64,000 bases of DNA from Kaistia sp. 32K (GCF_016629525.1 NZ_AP024269.1:62001-126000); one strand, 5' to 3'; shown: positions 17,759-26,776, numbered from the stretch's first letter. A program made the numbers and translations. Notes: a model not told the origin generated them from the letters alone.

Positions 17759-18379
17759 TTATTTGGCCTGGCGTTCGCGCGCGTCGGCGACGACCTGCTT
17801 GAAGCCGGCATAGTCGAGCGAGCCGGTCCGGAACGGCCCGACCAGGAAGGTCGGCGTGCCGGTCAGGCCCAGCGATTCGGCCTGGGCGAGGTTGCGCTGG
17901 AGCAGCGCGGTGATCTCAGGGCCATGATTGTCGAGGTCGGCCTGCAGGCGCTTCATATTGAGGTGGGTGGCCTGGATCGCCTTCAGCATGTCCTCTTCCG
18001 AGGCCCTGCGGCCGGAGACGTTCATCAACGCGTTGTGCGCCGTCTCGTAGCCGCCCTGGTACTTGGCGCCGAGCGCCAGCTGCGCGCCGACGACGGAGGA
18101 TTTGCTGAGGATCGGCCAGTCCTTGTAGATCACCCGGATGTTGCCGTCCTCCTTGACGACGCGTTCCAGCTCGGGCGCGGACTTCTTGCAGTAGATGCAG
18201 TTGTAGTCGAGATAGGCGACGATGGTGACGTCGCCCTTCGGATTGCCGCCGACCGGCGCTTCCGGATCGTTGAGGATCGCATTGACGTCGACCTGCTGCG
18301 CCGAGGCCGGGCTGGCCAGCAGCGGGGCAACGGCCAAGGCGGCAGCGCTCGAAGCAAAGAAGTTGCGGCGGGTGATCAT
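17759..18379 (-). CDS. DsbA/DsbG-like periplasmic thiol oxidoreductase
   Basis: A 206-residue single-domain thioredoxin-fold protein. Tat-like signal (TRRNFFASSAAALAVAPLL, cleavage near ASAQ). Active site CIYC at Cys61/Cys64 after YLDYN, the helical insertion of DsbA-like proteins, and the cis-Pro loop TGTPTF. It lacks the N-terminal dimerisation domain of DsbC/DsbG. It lies 34 bp after dsbD and 50 bp before the L,D-transpeptidase, which suggests it may shuttle electrons from DsbD to periplasmic cysteines, although an oxidase role is equally possible from sequence. Confidence 0.9.
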   Translation of the reverse strand: MITRRNFFASSAAALAVAPLLASPASAQQVDVNAILNDPEAPVGGNPKGDVTIVAYLDYNCIYCKKSAPELERVVKEDGNIRVIYKDWPILSKSSVVGAQLALGAKYQGGYETAHNALMNVSGRRASEEDMLKAIQATHLNMKRLQADLDNHGPEITALLQRNLAQAESLGLTGTPTFLVGPFRTGSLDYAGFKQVVADARERQAK

Positions 18380-18413
18380 GATGTCTCCTTATAACCGGGG
18401 GATGAGGCGATGT

Positions 18414-20306
18414 TCAGACGCCTGCGCGCCGCAAGCTGCTTCCAAACGCCGCAGCCGTTGTCGCCCCGATGCTGCGCGTGCCTTCGATTTCGGTGCCGGT
18501 CCCGGGGTCGAGGATCAGCATGGTGGGCGGGCCGACGACGCCGAAGCGCTGCATCAGCGCCTGCGTGTCGGGCGTCGTCGCGGTGACGTCGGCGAGGATC
18601 ACCGAGGCCCGCTCCAGCCGGGCGGAGATCTCCGGGTCGGCGAGGACGTTGCGCTCGTTGCTCTTGCAGACCGTGCACCAGTCGGCCGTGAAGGAAACGA
18701 AGATCGGCTTGCCCTCGGCGCGGGCGCCCGCGATGGCGGCATCCATCGCCGCCGGCGAGCTGACGCGAAGCGCCGTCTCGTGGCGGGTCGTCGCTGTCGT
18801 GGTCCGGCCCTCGGTCAGGAAGGCGAGCGGCCGCAGCGGGTCCTCGGCGCCGGCGCTGGCGCCGATGATCAGCACCGCTCCATAGACCAGCGCGGCGAAG
18901 CCGAGCGTCCGGCGCGGATGGTCGATGAGCGGCCGGGCGGGCAGGGAGCGTGGCGCGGCGGTGAGGGCGAAGCCGGTGCCGATCGCCAGCAGCGCCCAGA
19001 GCGCGAGGGTCAGCGAGCCGGGCAGCACTCGGCCGGCCATCTCGATGGCGAGGCCGAGGAAGACGATGCCGAAGATGCCCTTGATGCGGCCGAGCCACGG
19101 TCCGGCGCGCGGCAGCACGCCGGCGCCGAACGTACCGACCGCGATCAGCGGCAGGCCCATGCCGAGGCCGAGCGCGAACAGCGCGCCGGCGCCGCGCGCG
19201 ACGTCGCCCGTCTGCGAGACATAGAGGAGGGCGGCCGCGAGCGGCGGGGTCACGCAGGGGCCGACGATCAGCGCCGAGCCGAAACCGAGCAGGGCGGCGC
19301 CCGCCAGCGAGCCGCCCTTGCCGGCGGTCGCCGGCTGCAGGAAGCGCGACAGGAAGGCCGGCGCCTGCAGGTCGTAGAGCCCGAACATGGAGAGCGCGAG
19401 TGCGACGAGGACCAGGCTCATCAGCCCGAGCGCCCAGGGCGTCTGTAGCGCGGCCTGGAGATTCTGGCCCGACCAGGCGGCGACGACGCCGAGCAGGCCA
19501 TAGGCCGCGGCCATCGCCAGCACATAGGCGAGCGACAGGGTAAAGCCGCGCCGCGCCGAGGTGTCGGCGCCGGAACGGGCGATGATGCCGGAGAGGATCG
19601 GGATCATCGGGAAGACGCAGGGGGTGAGCGCCAGCAGCAGGCCGAAGCCGAGGAAGGCGACGAGCATGACGGCGGCGTTGCCGGCCATCAGCGTCGTGCC
19701 GATGGCGGCATCCGCCGGATCGGCCTCGACCAGCGTCGCAGGCGTCACGGACGTCGCTTCGTCGGCGGCGCCGACGCTGGCCATGTCGAATTTCGGCGTC
19801 GCGAGGCTGAAGGCCGGGCCGGCCGCGCTGACCGAAAGCGTGGCGAGATCGATCGTCCGGCGCGTCGGCGGATAGCAGATGCCGGCCTCGGCGCAGCCCT
19901 GGAAGGTGACGGTCAGCGTCTCGCCGTCGCCGAGATCGGCGGCCCGGATCCGCGCCTCGGCCTCGCGGTGATAGACCTCGGTCGGCCCGAAATTCGGATC
20001 GTCCTTCATCTCGCCGGAGGGCGTCGTGACCGCGACGGCAGCGCCGTCCGCGTCGCTGGCGCCGATCTTGTCGCGATAGAGGTAGTTGCCGTCGGCGATC
20101 GTCCAGCCGAGCTTGAGATCGCCCGAGGCGTCGCGGCTCGCGGAAAGCGAGAACACGTCGTCCGCCGCCGGCGGCGTCTGCGCGCTGGCAGGCGACAGGA
20201 AAGTCAGTACCGCCAGCAGAAGCAGGGCGGTGAACGTCAGCGCGTGGGAAAGCGCACGTTCGAACGGTAGGAATCGCGACATCAGGGGGCTCATGCTTTT
20301 CGTCAT
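18414..20306 (-). CDS. dsbD: Thiol:disulfide interchange protein DsbD
   Basis: A 630-residue membrane electron transporter carrying reducing power from cytoplasmic thioredoxin to the periplasm. Order: signal peptide (to about residue 42); N-terminal domain with Cys138 and Cys144 (QGCAEAGICYPP); eight-helix membrane domain with Cys230 (TPCVFPMIP) and Cys351 (GPCVTPP); C-terminal thioredoxin domain with WCTVC (Cys544/Cys547). All three redox pairs are present. It is the first gene of the redox operon, transcribed from a promoter shared with the divergent two-component system. Confidence 0.95.
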   Translation of the reverse strand: MTKSMSPLMSRFLPFERALSHALTFTALLLLAVLTFLSPASAQTPPAADDVFSLSASRDASGDLKLGWTIADGNYLYRDKIGASDADGAAVAVTTPSGEMKDDPNFGPTEVYHREAEARIRAADLGDGETLTVTFQGCAEAGICYPPTRRTIDLATLSVSAAGPAFSLATPKFDMASVGAADEATSVTPATLVEADPADAAIGTTLMAGNAAVMLVAFLGFGLLLALTPCVFPMIPILSGIIARSGADTSARRGFTLSLAYVLAMAAAYGLLGVVAAWSGQNLQAALQTPWALGLMSLVLVALALSMFGLYDLQAPAFLSRFLQPATAGKGGSLAGAALLGFGSALIVGPCVTPPLAAALLYVSQTGDVARGAGALFALGLGMGLPLIAVGTFGAGVLPRAGPWLGRIKGIFGIVFLGLAIEMAGRVLPGSLTLALWALLAIGTGFALTAAPRSLPARPLIDHPRRTLGFAALVYGAVLIIGASAGAEDPLRPLAFLTEGRTTTATTRHETALRVSSPAAMDAAIAGARAEGKPIFVSFTADWCTVCKSNERNVLADPEISARLERASVILADVTATTPDTQALMQRFGVVGPPTMLILDPGTGTEIEGTRSIGATTAAAFGSSLRRAGV

Positions 20307-20328
20307 GGAGCCTCCCTTCTGAATTCCA

Positions 20329-20346
20329 CCTTAAGGCAGCCTTAAG
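20329..20346. promoter_or_regulatory. PmrA/QseB-type box (tandem CTTAAG) between dsbD and response regulator
   Basis: CTTAAG at 20330-20335 and again at 20341-20346, separated by GCAGC, is an exact YTTAAK-N5-YTTAAK PmrA/QseB-type box; the repeat spacing is 11 bp, one helical turn. It lies in the 74-bp divergent promoter of dsbD and the response-regulator gene, so the two-component system could control both. Confidence 0.75.
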
Positions 20347-20380
20347 CTGGCATGGCATGATGGGGCGCAAAGGAGACACG

Positions 20381-21043
20381 ATGCGCATTCTGGTGGTCGA
20401 GGATGACCCGATCCTGGCGGACGGGCTGAAAGTCGGGCTGGGCCTTGCCGGCGCCACCGCCGATCTCGTCGGTTGCTGCGGCGACGCGCGCTCGGCGCTG
20501 GCCGGGCACGACTTCGACGCCGTTGTGCTCGACGTCATGCTGCCGGACGGCTCGGGCCTCGACGTGCTGAAGGAGATGCGCAGGGCGGGCGACCGCACGC
20601 CCGTATTGCTGCTGACCGCGCTCGACGAGGTTTCCGATCGCATTCGCGGGCTCGACGGCGGCGCCGACGACTATCTGAGCAAGCCGTTCGATCTCGACGA
20701 GCTGGCGGCGCGCATCCGCGCCATTGCCCGCCGCGCCGGCGGACGGGCGGCGCCGATGCTGGTCGCAGGCGGGCTGGTCCTCGATCCCGCCGCCATGACC
20801 GCCGCGCTCGAAGGCGTCGACGTCCCGCTGTCGCGGCGCGAATTCGCCGTGCTGTCGCTGCTGATGGAGCGGCCGGGCATCATCCGCTCCAAGGCCGATA
20901 TCGAGGACCGGCTCTATGGCTGGCACGAGGAGGTCGAGAGCAATGCCGTCGAGGTGCACGTCCATAATCTCCGCGCCAAGATCGGCCGCGCCGCCATCGA
21001 GACGGTGCGCGGCCTCGGCTACCGGATGAGAAACGACGCATGA
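20381..21043 (+). CDS. OmpR-family response regulator (QseB/PmrA/TctD type)
   Basis: A 220-residue two-domain response regulator. Receiver: MRILVVEDD acidic pocket, phospho-acceptor Asp51 (VVLDVMLPDG), switch Thr in LLLTA, and Lys in SKPFD. The winged-helix domain ends with LYGWHEEVESNAVEVHVHNL, a signature of the QseB/PmrA branch. The ATG at 20381 follows AGGAGA; an upstream frame extension to 20357 is less likely. It overlaps the sensor kinase gene by 4 nt (ATGA). The PmrA-type box just upstream fits autoregulation. Confidence 0.93.
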   Translation: MRILVVEDDPILADGLKVGLGLAGATADLVGCCGDARSALAGHDFDAVVLDVMLPDGSGLDVLKEMRRAGDRTPVLLLTALDEVSDRIRGLDGGADDYLSKPFDLDELAARIRAIARRAGGRAAPMLVAGGLVLDPAAMTAALEGVDVPLSRREFAVLSLLMERPGIIRSKADIEDRLYGWHEEVESNAVEVHVHNLRAKIGRAAIETVRGLGYRMRNDA

Positions 21044-22392
21044 ACTCGCTGCGCCGCCGCCTTTTCCTGATCCTTCTGCTCGCGACCGGCGTGATCTGGC
21101 TCTCGGCCGTCGTCTGGATCTACCAGGTCAGCCGCGTCGAAGTGGAACACGTGCTCGACACCCGGCTTCAGGAAGCGGCGCGCATGGTGGATTCGCTGGT
21201 TTCCGGTCGCCTGCCGGCTCCGGGCGAGCCGGCGGCGACGCTTCCGGGCGATTCCTATGCCCGCCAGTTGTCCTGCCAGATCTGGTCGCTCGACGGCCGG
21301 CTGATCGCCCGCTCCTCCGGCGCCCCGGACGAGCAGCTCGCCGGTCCCGCGCCCGGCTTCTCGGAGCGCATCATCGACGGCGTGCGCTGGCGGATCTTCA
21401 CCGTCGACGATGCGGCCAAGGGCGTCCGCGTTATGGTCGGCGACCGGCTCAGCCTGCGCGACCGGCTGATCGCCGACCTGATCAAGGGTCTCCTGTGGCC
21501 GACGCTGCTGGTGGCGCCGCTGCTCGGCCTCCTGATCTGGATCAGCCTCGGCCGGGGCCTCAGCCCGCTGCGCGACATCACCCGGGCGCTCGAGGGGCGC
21601 GACGCCGAGGACATGCGCCCGATCGACGCCAGCCACGCGCCGGCCGAAATCCGCCCGCTCGCCGATGCGCTGAACGCGCTCTTCGCCAAGGTCGAGGCGG
21701 CGCGCCAGCAGGAGCGCGAGGTGACCGCCTTCGCCGCGCATGAACTGAAGACGCCGCTCGCCGGGCTGAAGACCCAGACGCAGATCGCGCTCGCCACCAC
21801 CGACGACGAGATCCGCAACGGCGCGCTGCGGCAGATCCTCTCCTCCGTCGACCGCACCACGCGGCTGGTGCGCCAGCTGCTCGTGCTGGCCAGGCTCGAC
21901 GCCGGCTCGTCGACGCCGCCGGCCTCGCCTATCAGCCTCGGCGACATCATCGACGAGATCCGCGCCATCGGCGGCCCGGCGCCCGGCTGCCGCGTGGTCG
22001 TCGATCCCTTGCTCTATGATCGCCGGGTGCCGAGCGACCGCGAGATGCTGACGATCGCGCTCCGCAACCTGCATGAAAACGCGGTCCAGCACAGTCCGCC
22101 GGGCGGCACGGTGACCTGGGGTTTCACGCCGGACGGGCTTGGCGTGATGGTCGAGGACGAGGGACCTGGCATCGACGCCGACGAGCTGCCGCATGTCCGC
22201 CAGCGTTTTTATCGCGGACGCAGCCGCAGTCCCGTCGGCAGCGGGCTCGGCCTCGCCATCGTCGAGGCGGCGGCGGCGCGCATCGGCTGGAGCCTGCATC
22301 TGGGAGGACGGACGGGGCGGAGCGGCCTCCGGGCCGAACTCCGGCGCGCCGGCGACGCCGAGCTTCGGCGCGCCGCCGACGCGGCCGCCTGA
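21040..22392 (+). CDS. Sensor histidine kinase (QseC/PmrB-like)
   Basis: A 450-residue membrane kinase. TM1 at residues 8-28, a periplasmic segment of about 120 residues, TM2 at about 151-171, then a HAMP-like linker. The phospho-acceptor is His234 in FAAHELKTPLAG. Catalytic domain motifs: NLHENAVQHS (N box), VEDEGPGID (G1) and GSGLGLAIV (G2). It is co-translated with its response regulator. The periplasmic sensor is not a domain I recognise, so the signal (cationic peptide, metal, redox state) is open. Confidence 0.92.
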   Translation: MNSLRRRLFLILLLATGVIWLSAVVWIYQVSRVEVEHVLDTRLQEAARMVDSLVSGRLPAPGEPAATLPGDSYARQLSCQIWSLDGRLIARSSGAPDEQLAGPAPGFSERIIDGVRWRIFTVDDAAKGVRVMVGDRLSLRDRLIADLIKGLLWPTLLVAPLLGLLIWISLGRGLSPLRDITRALEGRDAEDMRPIDASHAPAEIRPLADALNALFAKVEAARQQEREVTAFAAHELKTPLAGLKTQTQIALATTDDEIRNGALRQILSSVDRTTRLVRQLLVLARLDAGSSTPPASPISLGDIIDEIRAIGGPAPGCRVVVDPLLYDRRVPSDREMLTIALRNLHENAVQHSPPGGTVTWGFTPDGLGVMVEDEGPGIDADELPHVRQRFYRGRSRSPVGSGLGLAIVEAAAARIGWSLHLGGRTGRSGLRAELRRAGDAELRRAADAAA

Positions 22393-22394
22393 CC

Positions 22395-22413
22395 CTTATA
22401 TTACCTTATATTA
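22395..22413. promoter_or_regulatory. A+T-rich tandem direct repeat upstream of second EPS operon
   Basis: CTTATATTA occurs twice with a 10-bp period (22395-22403 and 22405-22413), right after the kinase stop and about 106 bp before the Wzz/GumC-like gene. It stands out in a G+C-rich sequence, and one-helical-turn direct repeats are typical of OmpR-family or similar activator sites. The remaining bases up to 22518 show nothing else clear. Confidence 0.45.
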
Positions 22414-22518
22414 ATCGGCGGCGGACTAGGCTCGCTTCCGGACTGCCGATCGCGTTCGCACGCGGTCGACGGTCCTTGTCCGCGTTTCGTATTCGGGCCC
22501 CGATCCGGCGGCGCGACT

Positions 22519-24024
22519 ATGAATGGAAAAGAGGAAGCCGGCGCGTCGATGGACGTCTCCCGCGACAACGGATGGGCGAACCGGCGGCCGGCCGACGAGG
22601 CGGGTCCCTGGCCGATGGCGCTCGCCGTGCTGTCGGCGGCGCTGCGCCGCTGGCTCTGGGTGATCCTGCTCGCGGGCGTCCTCTTCGGCGGCCTCGGCAT
22701 CCTGGCCAAGGCGCTGCTGCCGGTGCGCTATGCGGCGACGGCGCAGTTCCTGCTCGATCCGCGCGGCCTGCCGGTCTTCCCCGGCGATCTCTCCAACGCC
22801 CAGTTCGACGCCAACAGCCAGATCGGCGTGGTCGAGAGCCAGATGCGGATCCTGACCTCCGAGCGTGTGCTCTCGAAGGTGCTCGACGACAGCCAGCTGA
22901 TGGACGATCTCGAGGCCGGCGACGCGGCTGAGGCGGGCGAGGCGCCGAAGGAGCCGATGCCGCTGCGCCCGAGCCTCGACAGCGGCCGCGGCAAGTCGGC
23001 GGCGCTGGCGGCCTTGCAGCGCGCGCTCACCGTGTCGCGCGCCGAGCGCAGCTTCGTCATCGACGTCACGGCGACGGCGCGGACGCCGGAGCTCGCGGCG
23101 CGGCTCGCCAATGCGATGGTCAAAGCCTATCTCGCGGAAGACGCGCAGAACCGCGCCGGCACGGCCGAGCGGCTGACGGACGAACTGACCGGCCGCCTCG
23201 AATCGCTGCGTGCGCGCCTCCGCGACGCGCAGGCGCGGGCCGAGGCGTTCCGCACCGAAAGCGGCCTGATCAGCACCGGCGACCGGCTGGTGGTCGAGCA
23301 GAAGCTCGCCGAGGCGGTCACCGAGTTGAGCGCCGCGCAATTGCGGCTCGACCAGGCGAATTCACGCGCCGCCCAGCTCGACAGTTCCACGCGCGATCTC
23401 GGCATGCTCGGTTCGAGCGACGACAGCCGCGTGCTGACGCTTCTGATCGAGCGGCAGAACGCGGCGCAGGACGAGTTGGCCGGGCTCGCGGCGCGGCTCG
23501 GCGATCGTCACCCGGCGCTTGGCGAGGCGCGCGAACGCGTCGCCGCGATCGGCCGGCGCATCGACACCGAGCTCGGCCGCATCAAGCTCGCCGCCCGCGC
23601 CGATCTGGAGCGGGCGCGCACGACGCAGCAGGCCTTGGCGCGGACCGTCGCCTCGCTCTCCGAGAACGCCGCGAAGACCCAGCAGTCGAAGGTCGAGATG
23701 CGGACGCTCGAGCAGGAGGTCGAGAGCAACCGCGCCCTGCTCGAATCCTTCAAGACCCGCGCGCTGCAGGTCAGCGAGTTCGGCCGCATCGATCCCGGCA
23801 ATGTCCGCATCGTCTCGATCGCGCAGCCGCCGCCGGAGCGTGGCGGGTTGAAGGGGCTGGCCGTCTGGGGCGTGTTCGGCGCGCTGATGGGCATGATCCT
23901 CGCCGCCGCCCTCGTCACCTTCCAGGCCATGCTCGCCATCGGCGCGGCGGCCGCCTCGTCCTCCCTGCGGTTTGCCTCGACACGGGAGCGCGCCCCGTCC
24001 GACGGGATGGCGCAGCCTTCCTGA
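22519..24024 (+). CDS. Wzz/GumC-like polysaccharide co-polymerase (no kinase domain)
   Basis: A 501-residue inner-membrane chain-length or export protein. The Wzz domain starts after TM1 (WVILLAGVLFGGLGILAKALL, residues about 47-67) with YAATAQFLLDPRG. A long periplasmic coiled coil (residues about 210-420, rich in Ala/Arg/Glu/Leu) follows, then PPPERGGLKGL and TM2 (about 453-475). There is no C-terminal BY-kinase with Walker motifs, unlike ExoP. It is the first gene of an operon with a flippase and an SDR. A second start at 22549 is possible. Confidence 0.88.
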   Translation: MNGKEEAGASMDVSRDNGWANRRPADEAGPWPMALAVLSAALRRWLWVILLAGVLFGGLGILAKALLPVRYAATAQFLLDPRGLPVFPGDLSNAQFDANSQIGVVESQMRILTSERVLSKVLDDSQLMDDLEAGDAAEAGEAPKEPMPLRPSLDSGRGKSAALAALQRALTVSRAERSFVIDVTATARTPELAARLANAMVKAYLAEDAQNRAGTAERLTDELTGRLESLRARLRDAQARAEAFRTESGLISTGDRLVVEQKLAEAVTELSAAQLRLDQANSRAAQLDSSTRDLGMLGSSDDSRVLTLLIERQNAAQDELAGLAARLGDRHPALGEARERVAAIGRRIDTELGRIKLAARADLERARTTQQALARTVASLSENAAKTQQSKVEMRTLEQEVESNRALLESFKTRALQVSEFGRIDPGNVRIVSIAQPPPERGGLKGLAVWGVFGALMGMILAAALVTFQAMLAIGAAAASSSLRFASTRERAPSDGMAQPS

Positions 24025-25496
24025 TGGCCGGCGGGACCTCCTCCCGCCTGCTCGGCTGGATCGGCTGGGCCGGCACCGACGCGATCGGCCGGCTGGCGCT
24101 CCTGACCGGCAGCACCGTCATCCTGTCGCGCATGCTGACGCCGGAGGATTTCGGCATCAGCGCGCTGGTCCTCACCCTGGTCGCGGTGGCGTCGGTCTGC
24201 GTCGGCGCGCCGTTCGAGGAGGCGCTGGCGCAAAGGCGGTCGCTCCGCCGCGCCCATCTCGGCGCCGCGCTCGCCATGTCGTGGCTGATCGGACTGGTCC
24301 TGCTCGCGCTCTCGGCCGTCGGTGGTCCTTGGCTCGGCGCCGCCTATGGCGAGCCGGAGATGGCGATCCTGCTGCCGGTCGCCATGCTCTCGATCTTCTT
24401 CAGCGGCCATTCCGACATCGCGACCGCGCTGGCGCGGCGGCTTCGCCGCTTCAACGACGTCGCCATGGCGACGCTCGCCGGCCATGCGGTCGGCATCGCG
24501 CTGGCGCTTGCCATCGCCTTTGCCGGCGGCGGCGTCTGGGCGCTGATCGCGCAGCGGCTCCTCGTGGTGGTGGCGCGCGCGCTGATCCTGCAATGGCGGC
24601 TCGGCTTCTGGATCCTGCCGCGCTGGTCGCGGGCGCATCTCGGCCATATCGGCCGTTTCGCCCGCATCTCCTTCCTCGACCGCCTCGCCGACAACCTCAC
24701 CTATCTCGCCTTCAACAACGTCGTCGGCGCGCTCTACGGCGTCGCCGTGCTCGGCTATGTCAACATGGCGATGCGCCTGATCGAGCCGATCCGCGGCGCC
24801 ATCGTCGCCACCTCGCACAACCTCGCCTTCTCCTATTTCGCCGGCGCTGCCGACCGGCCCGCCCGGCTGCGCGACCGGGTCGAGCCCGTCGTCGCCAACG
24901 CCGCCTTCGTCATCGCGCCGCTCTTCATCGGCCTCGCGGCGGTGACGCCGATCCTTTTGCCGATCGTCGCCGGCCCGGGCTGGGAGGGAGCGATCGACAT
25001 CGCCGTCTGCCTCGCCGTCGGCGCCGCCATCCTGCTGCCGGCGCGGCTCGTCTACACGGCGCTCTCGGCGAGCGCGCGGCCGGAATTCAGCCTGATCGGC
25101 GCGCTGTCCGGCTTCGGCGCGACGCTCGTCGTGCTCGTCGCGGCGAGCCCGCTCGGGCCGATCAGCGTCGGCCTGTCGCGGCTTGCCGGCGACGCCGTGC
25201 AGGCCGGCTTCGCCATCGGCCTGCCGCCGCGCTACCTCGCCTGGTCGCGGCGCGAGCGGTTCTTGACCCTGCTGCCGGCCTGGGCGCTCGCGGCCGCGAT
25301 GGGCGTGCTCGTCGCCGGCGCCGGGGCCTTCGCCGCCGGCATCAACCGGCCGCTCGCGCTCGGGCTCTCGATCCTCGCCGGCATTCTGGTCTATGCAGGG
25401 CTGTTGGCGCTGTTCGCCCGTCCGGCGCTACGCAATCTGATGGCGGTCCTTGCCCCCGGCCGCCGAGCCCCCCGCTCGATACTGGATCCTGACTGA
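24024..25496 (+). CDS. Polysaccharide flippase/transporter (Wzx-like, MOP superfamily)
   Basis: A 490-residue multi-pass membrane protein with the typical start RLALLTGSTVILSRMLTPEDFG and later FIAPLFIGLAAVTP-like helices. It overlaps the GumC-like stop by one base (TGATG). It is the second flippase of the EPS locus and is clearly different in sequence from the one at 9519-10820, so the locus may export two glycans, or one flippase may have taken another role. Confidence 0.87.
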   Translation: MAGGTSSRLLGWIGWAGTDAIGRLALLTGSTVILSRMLTPEDFGISALVLTLVAVASVCVGAPFEEALAQRRSLRRAHLGAALAMSWLIGLVLLALSAVGGPWLGAAYGEPEMAILLPVAMLSIFFSGHSDIATALARRLRRFNDVAMATLAGHAVGIALALAIAFAGGGVWALIAQRLLVVVARALILQWRLGFWILPRWSRAHLGHIGRFARISFLDRLADNLTYLAFNNVVGALYGVAVLGYVNMAMRLIEPIRGAIVATSHNLAFSYFAGAADRPARLRDRVEPVVANAAFVIAPLFIGLAAVTPILLPIVAGPGWEGAIDIAVCLAVGAAILLPARLVYTALSASARPEFSLIGALSGFGATLVVLVAASPLGPISVGLSRLAGDAVQAGFAIGLPPRYLAWSRRERFLTLLPAWALAAAMGVLVAGAGAFAAGINRPLALGLSILAGILVYAGLLALFARPALRNLMAVLAPGRRAPRSILDPD

Positions 25497-26500
25497 TGAC
25501 CGCTACGCCCCGTGACGCCCGAACCGTTCTCGTGACTGGAGCCGCCGGCTTCATCGGCAGCGTCGCGGCGCGGGATCTGGCCGCGGTCGGCTTTGCGGTG
25601 CGGGCGGGGATCCGGCGCACCCAGCCTGCGACGCTGCCGCCGGGCGCCGTCGCGGTCCCCTGCGATCTCGCCAATCCGGCGGCGACGCGGGCCGCCGTCG
25701 CCGGCGCGCAGGTCGTCGTCCATGCTGCCTATGGCGACGAGCGGGCGATGGTCAGCGAATGCCGCAACCTGCTTGCCGCGATGAGCGCTGCCCGCGTCCC
25801 CTCTCTGATCTATCTGAGCTCGATCGCCGTCTATGGCGAGCGCACCGGCATCGTCGACGAGACAATGGGCGCTGCCGGCAGCCCCGGCGCCTATGGCGAC
25901 GGCAAGATCGCCTGCGAGGCCTTCGTCCGGGCCTGGGCGCAGGATCCGGCGGCGCCGGAGCGGCGGGTGCTGATCCTCAGGCCGGGCATCGTCTACGGCA
26001 CCGGCAGCGTGTTCTGGACCGACAAGCTGGCCGAGCGGATCCGCGCCGGCGCCTGGGGCGATTTCGGGCCGGCGGCTTCCGGGCCGGCGGCGCTGGTGCA
26101 TGTCGACGATGTCGCCGCGATGGTGGCGATGGCGGCGCGCTGGATCGCGCTCGCCCCGCATGAATGGCCGGCGGTGACGACGCTCAATGTCGTCGGGCCG
26201 GAGACGCCGAGCTGGAATGTCTATTTCTCGGCCCTCGCCGAGCGTCTTGGCGCGCGGCCTTTGCGCCGGCTGGGCGGCCTCAGGCTCGGCTTCCGCCAGT
26301 CGCTCGCCGTGCCGGCCAAGATCTGCCGCCGCCTGCGCCTGCCGCTGTTCCGCCGCGCCGCCCTGGCGCCGACGCCGCCCGAAATGGCGATCTTCGGCCG
26401 CGACGTGACCTACAGCACGGGCGCCGCCAAAGGCCGGGGCCTCGCGCCTCGGATCGGGCTCCGCGACGGCCTGGCGCGGACGGAGTTCAAACCGCGCTGA
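25496..26500 (+). CDS. NAD-dependent epimerase/dehydratase (SDR)
   Basis: A 334-residue extended SDR with Rossmann motif VTGAAGFIG (residues 13-21), serine segment YLSSIAVYGE, catalytic YGDGK (Y-x3-K) and RPGIVYGTGS. Probably a nucleotide-sugar 4-epimerase, reductase or related enzyme for EPS. It overlaps the flippase stop by one base. The C-terminal 70 residues are Arg-rich and less typical. The reaction is not evident from sequence. Confidence 0.82.
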   Translation: MTATPRDARTVLVTGAAGFIGSVAARDLAAVGFAVRAGIRRTQPATLPPGAVAVPCDLANPAATRAAVAGAQVVVHAAYGDERAMVSECRNLLAAMSAARVPSLIYLSSIAVYGERTGIVDETMGAAGSPGAYGDGKIACEAFVRAWAQDPAAPERRVLILRPGIVYGTGSVFWTDKLAERIRAGAWGDFGPAASGPAALVHVDDVAAMVAMAARWIALAPHEWPAVTTLNVVGPETPSWNVYFSALAERLGARPLRRLGGLRLGFRQSLAVPAKICRRLRLPLFRRAALAPTPPEMAIFGRDVTYSTGAAKGRGLAPRIGLRDGLARTEFKPR

Positions 26501-26550
26501 GCGGCCCTCGCTTCTGTGCGACTCTTCCAGGCCGATCGACTAGCCTCCGC

Positions 26551-26713
26551 CATCATCCTGAGGTGCTTCGCGTGAGCGAAGCCTCGAAGGAGGATCCAGC
26601 GAGGCACTCCAGTTCGCAGACGAAGTCTGACGAAGGCCGCCTCGCACGCTCCATCCGGGCGTTTCCTGGACCCTTCTTCGAGGCCCGGCTTCGCCGGGCA
26701 CCTCAGGATGATG
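26551..26713. repeat. Dispersed palindromic repeat, 163 bp, with terminal inverted repeats
   Basis: CATCATCCTGAGGTGC (26551-26566) is repeated in perfect inverse at 26698-26713. Further inward, GCCTCGAAG and GGATCC-like blocks also pair, so the whole element can form a long hairpin with an unpaired middle. It fills most of the gap between the SDR and GH44 genes, which are convergent. The terminal sequence is one I associate with multi-copy intergenic repeats in Rhizobiales. Confidence 0.75.
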
Positions 26714-26776
26714 GTCGAGCTTTGGGAATGCCGTCCGGGAGAGTGGCCTCGATGTACAGACCTCTGGTCCAGACCC

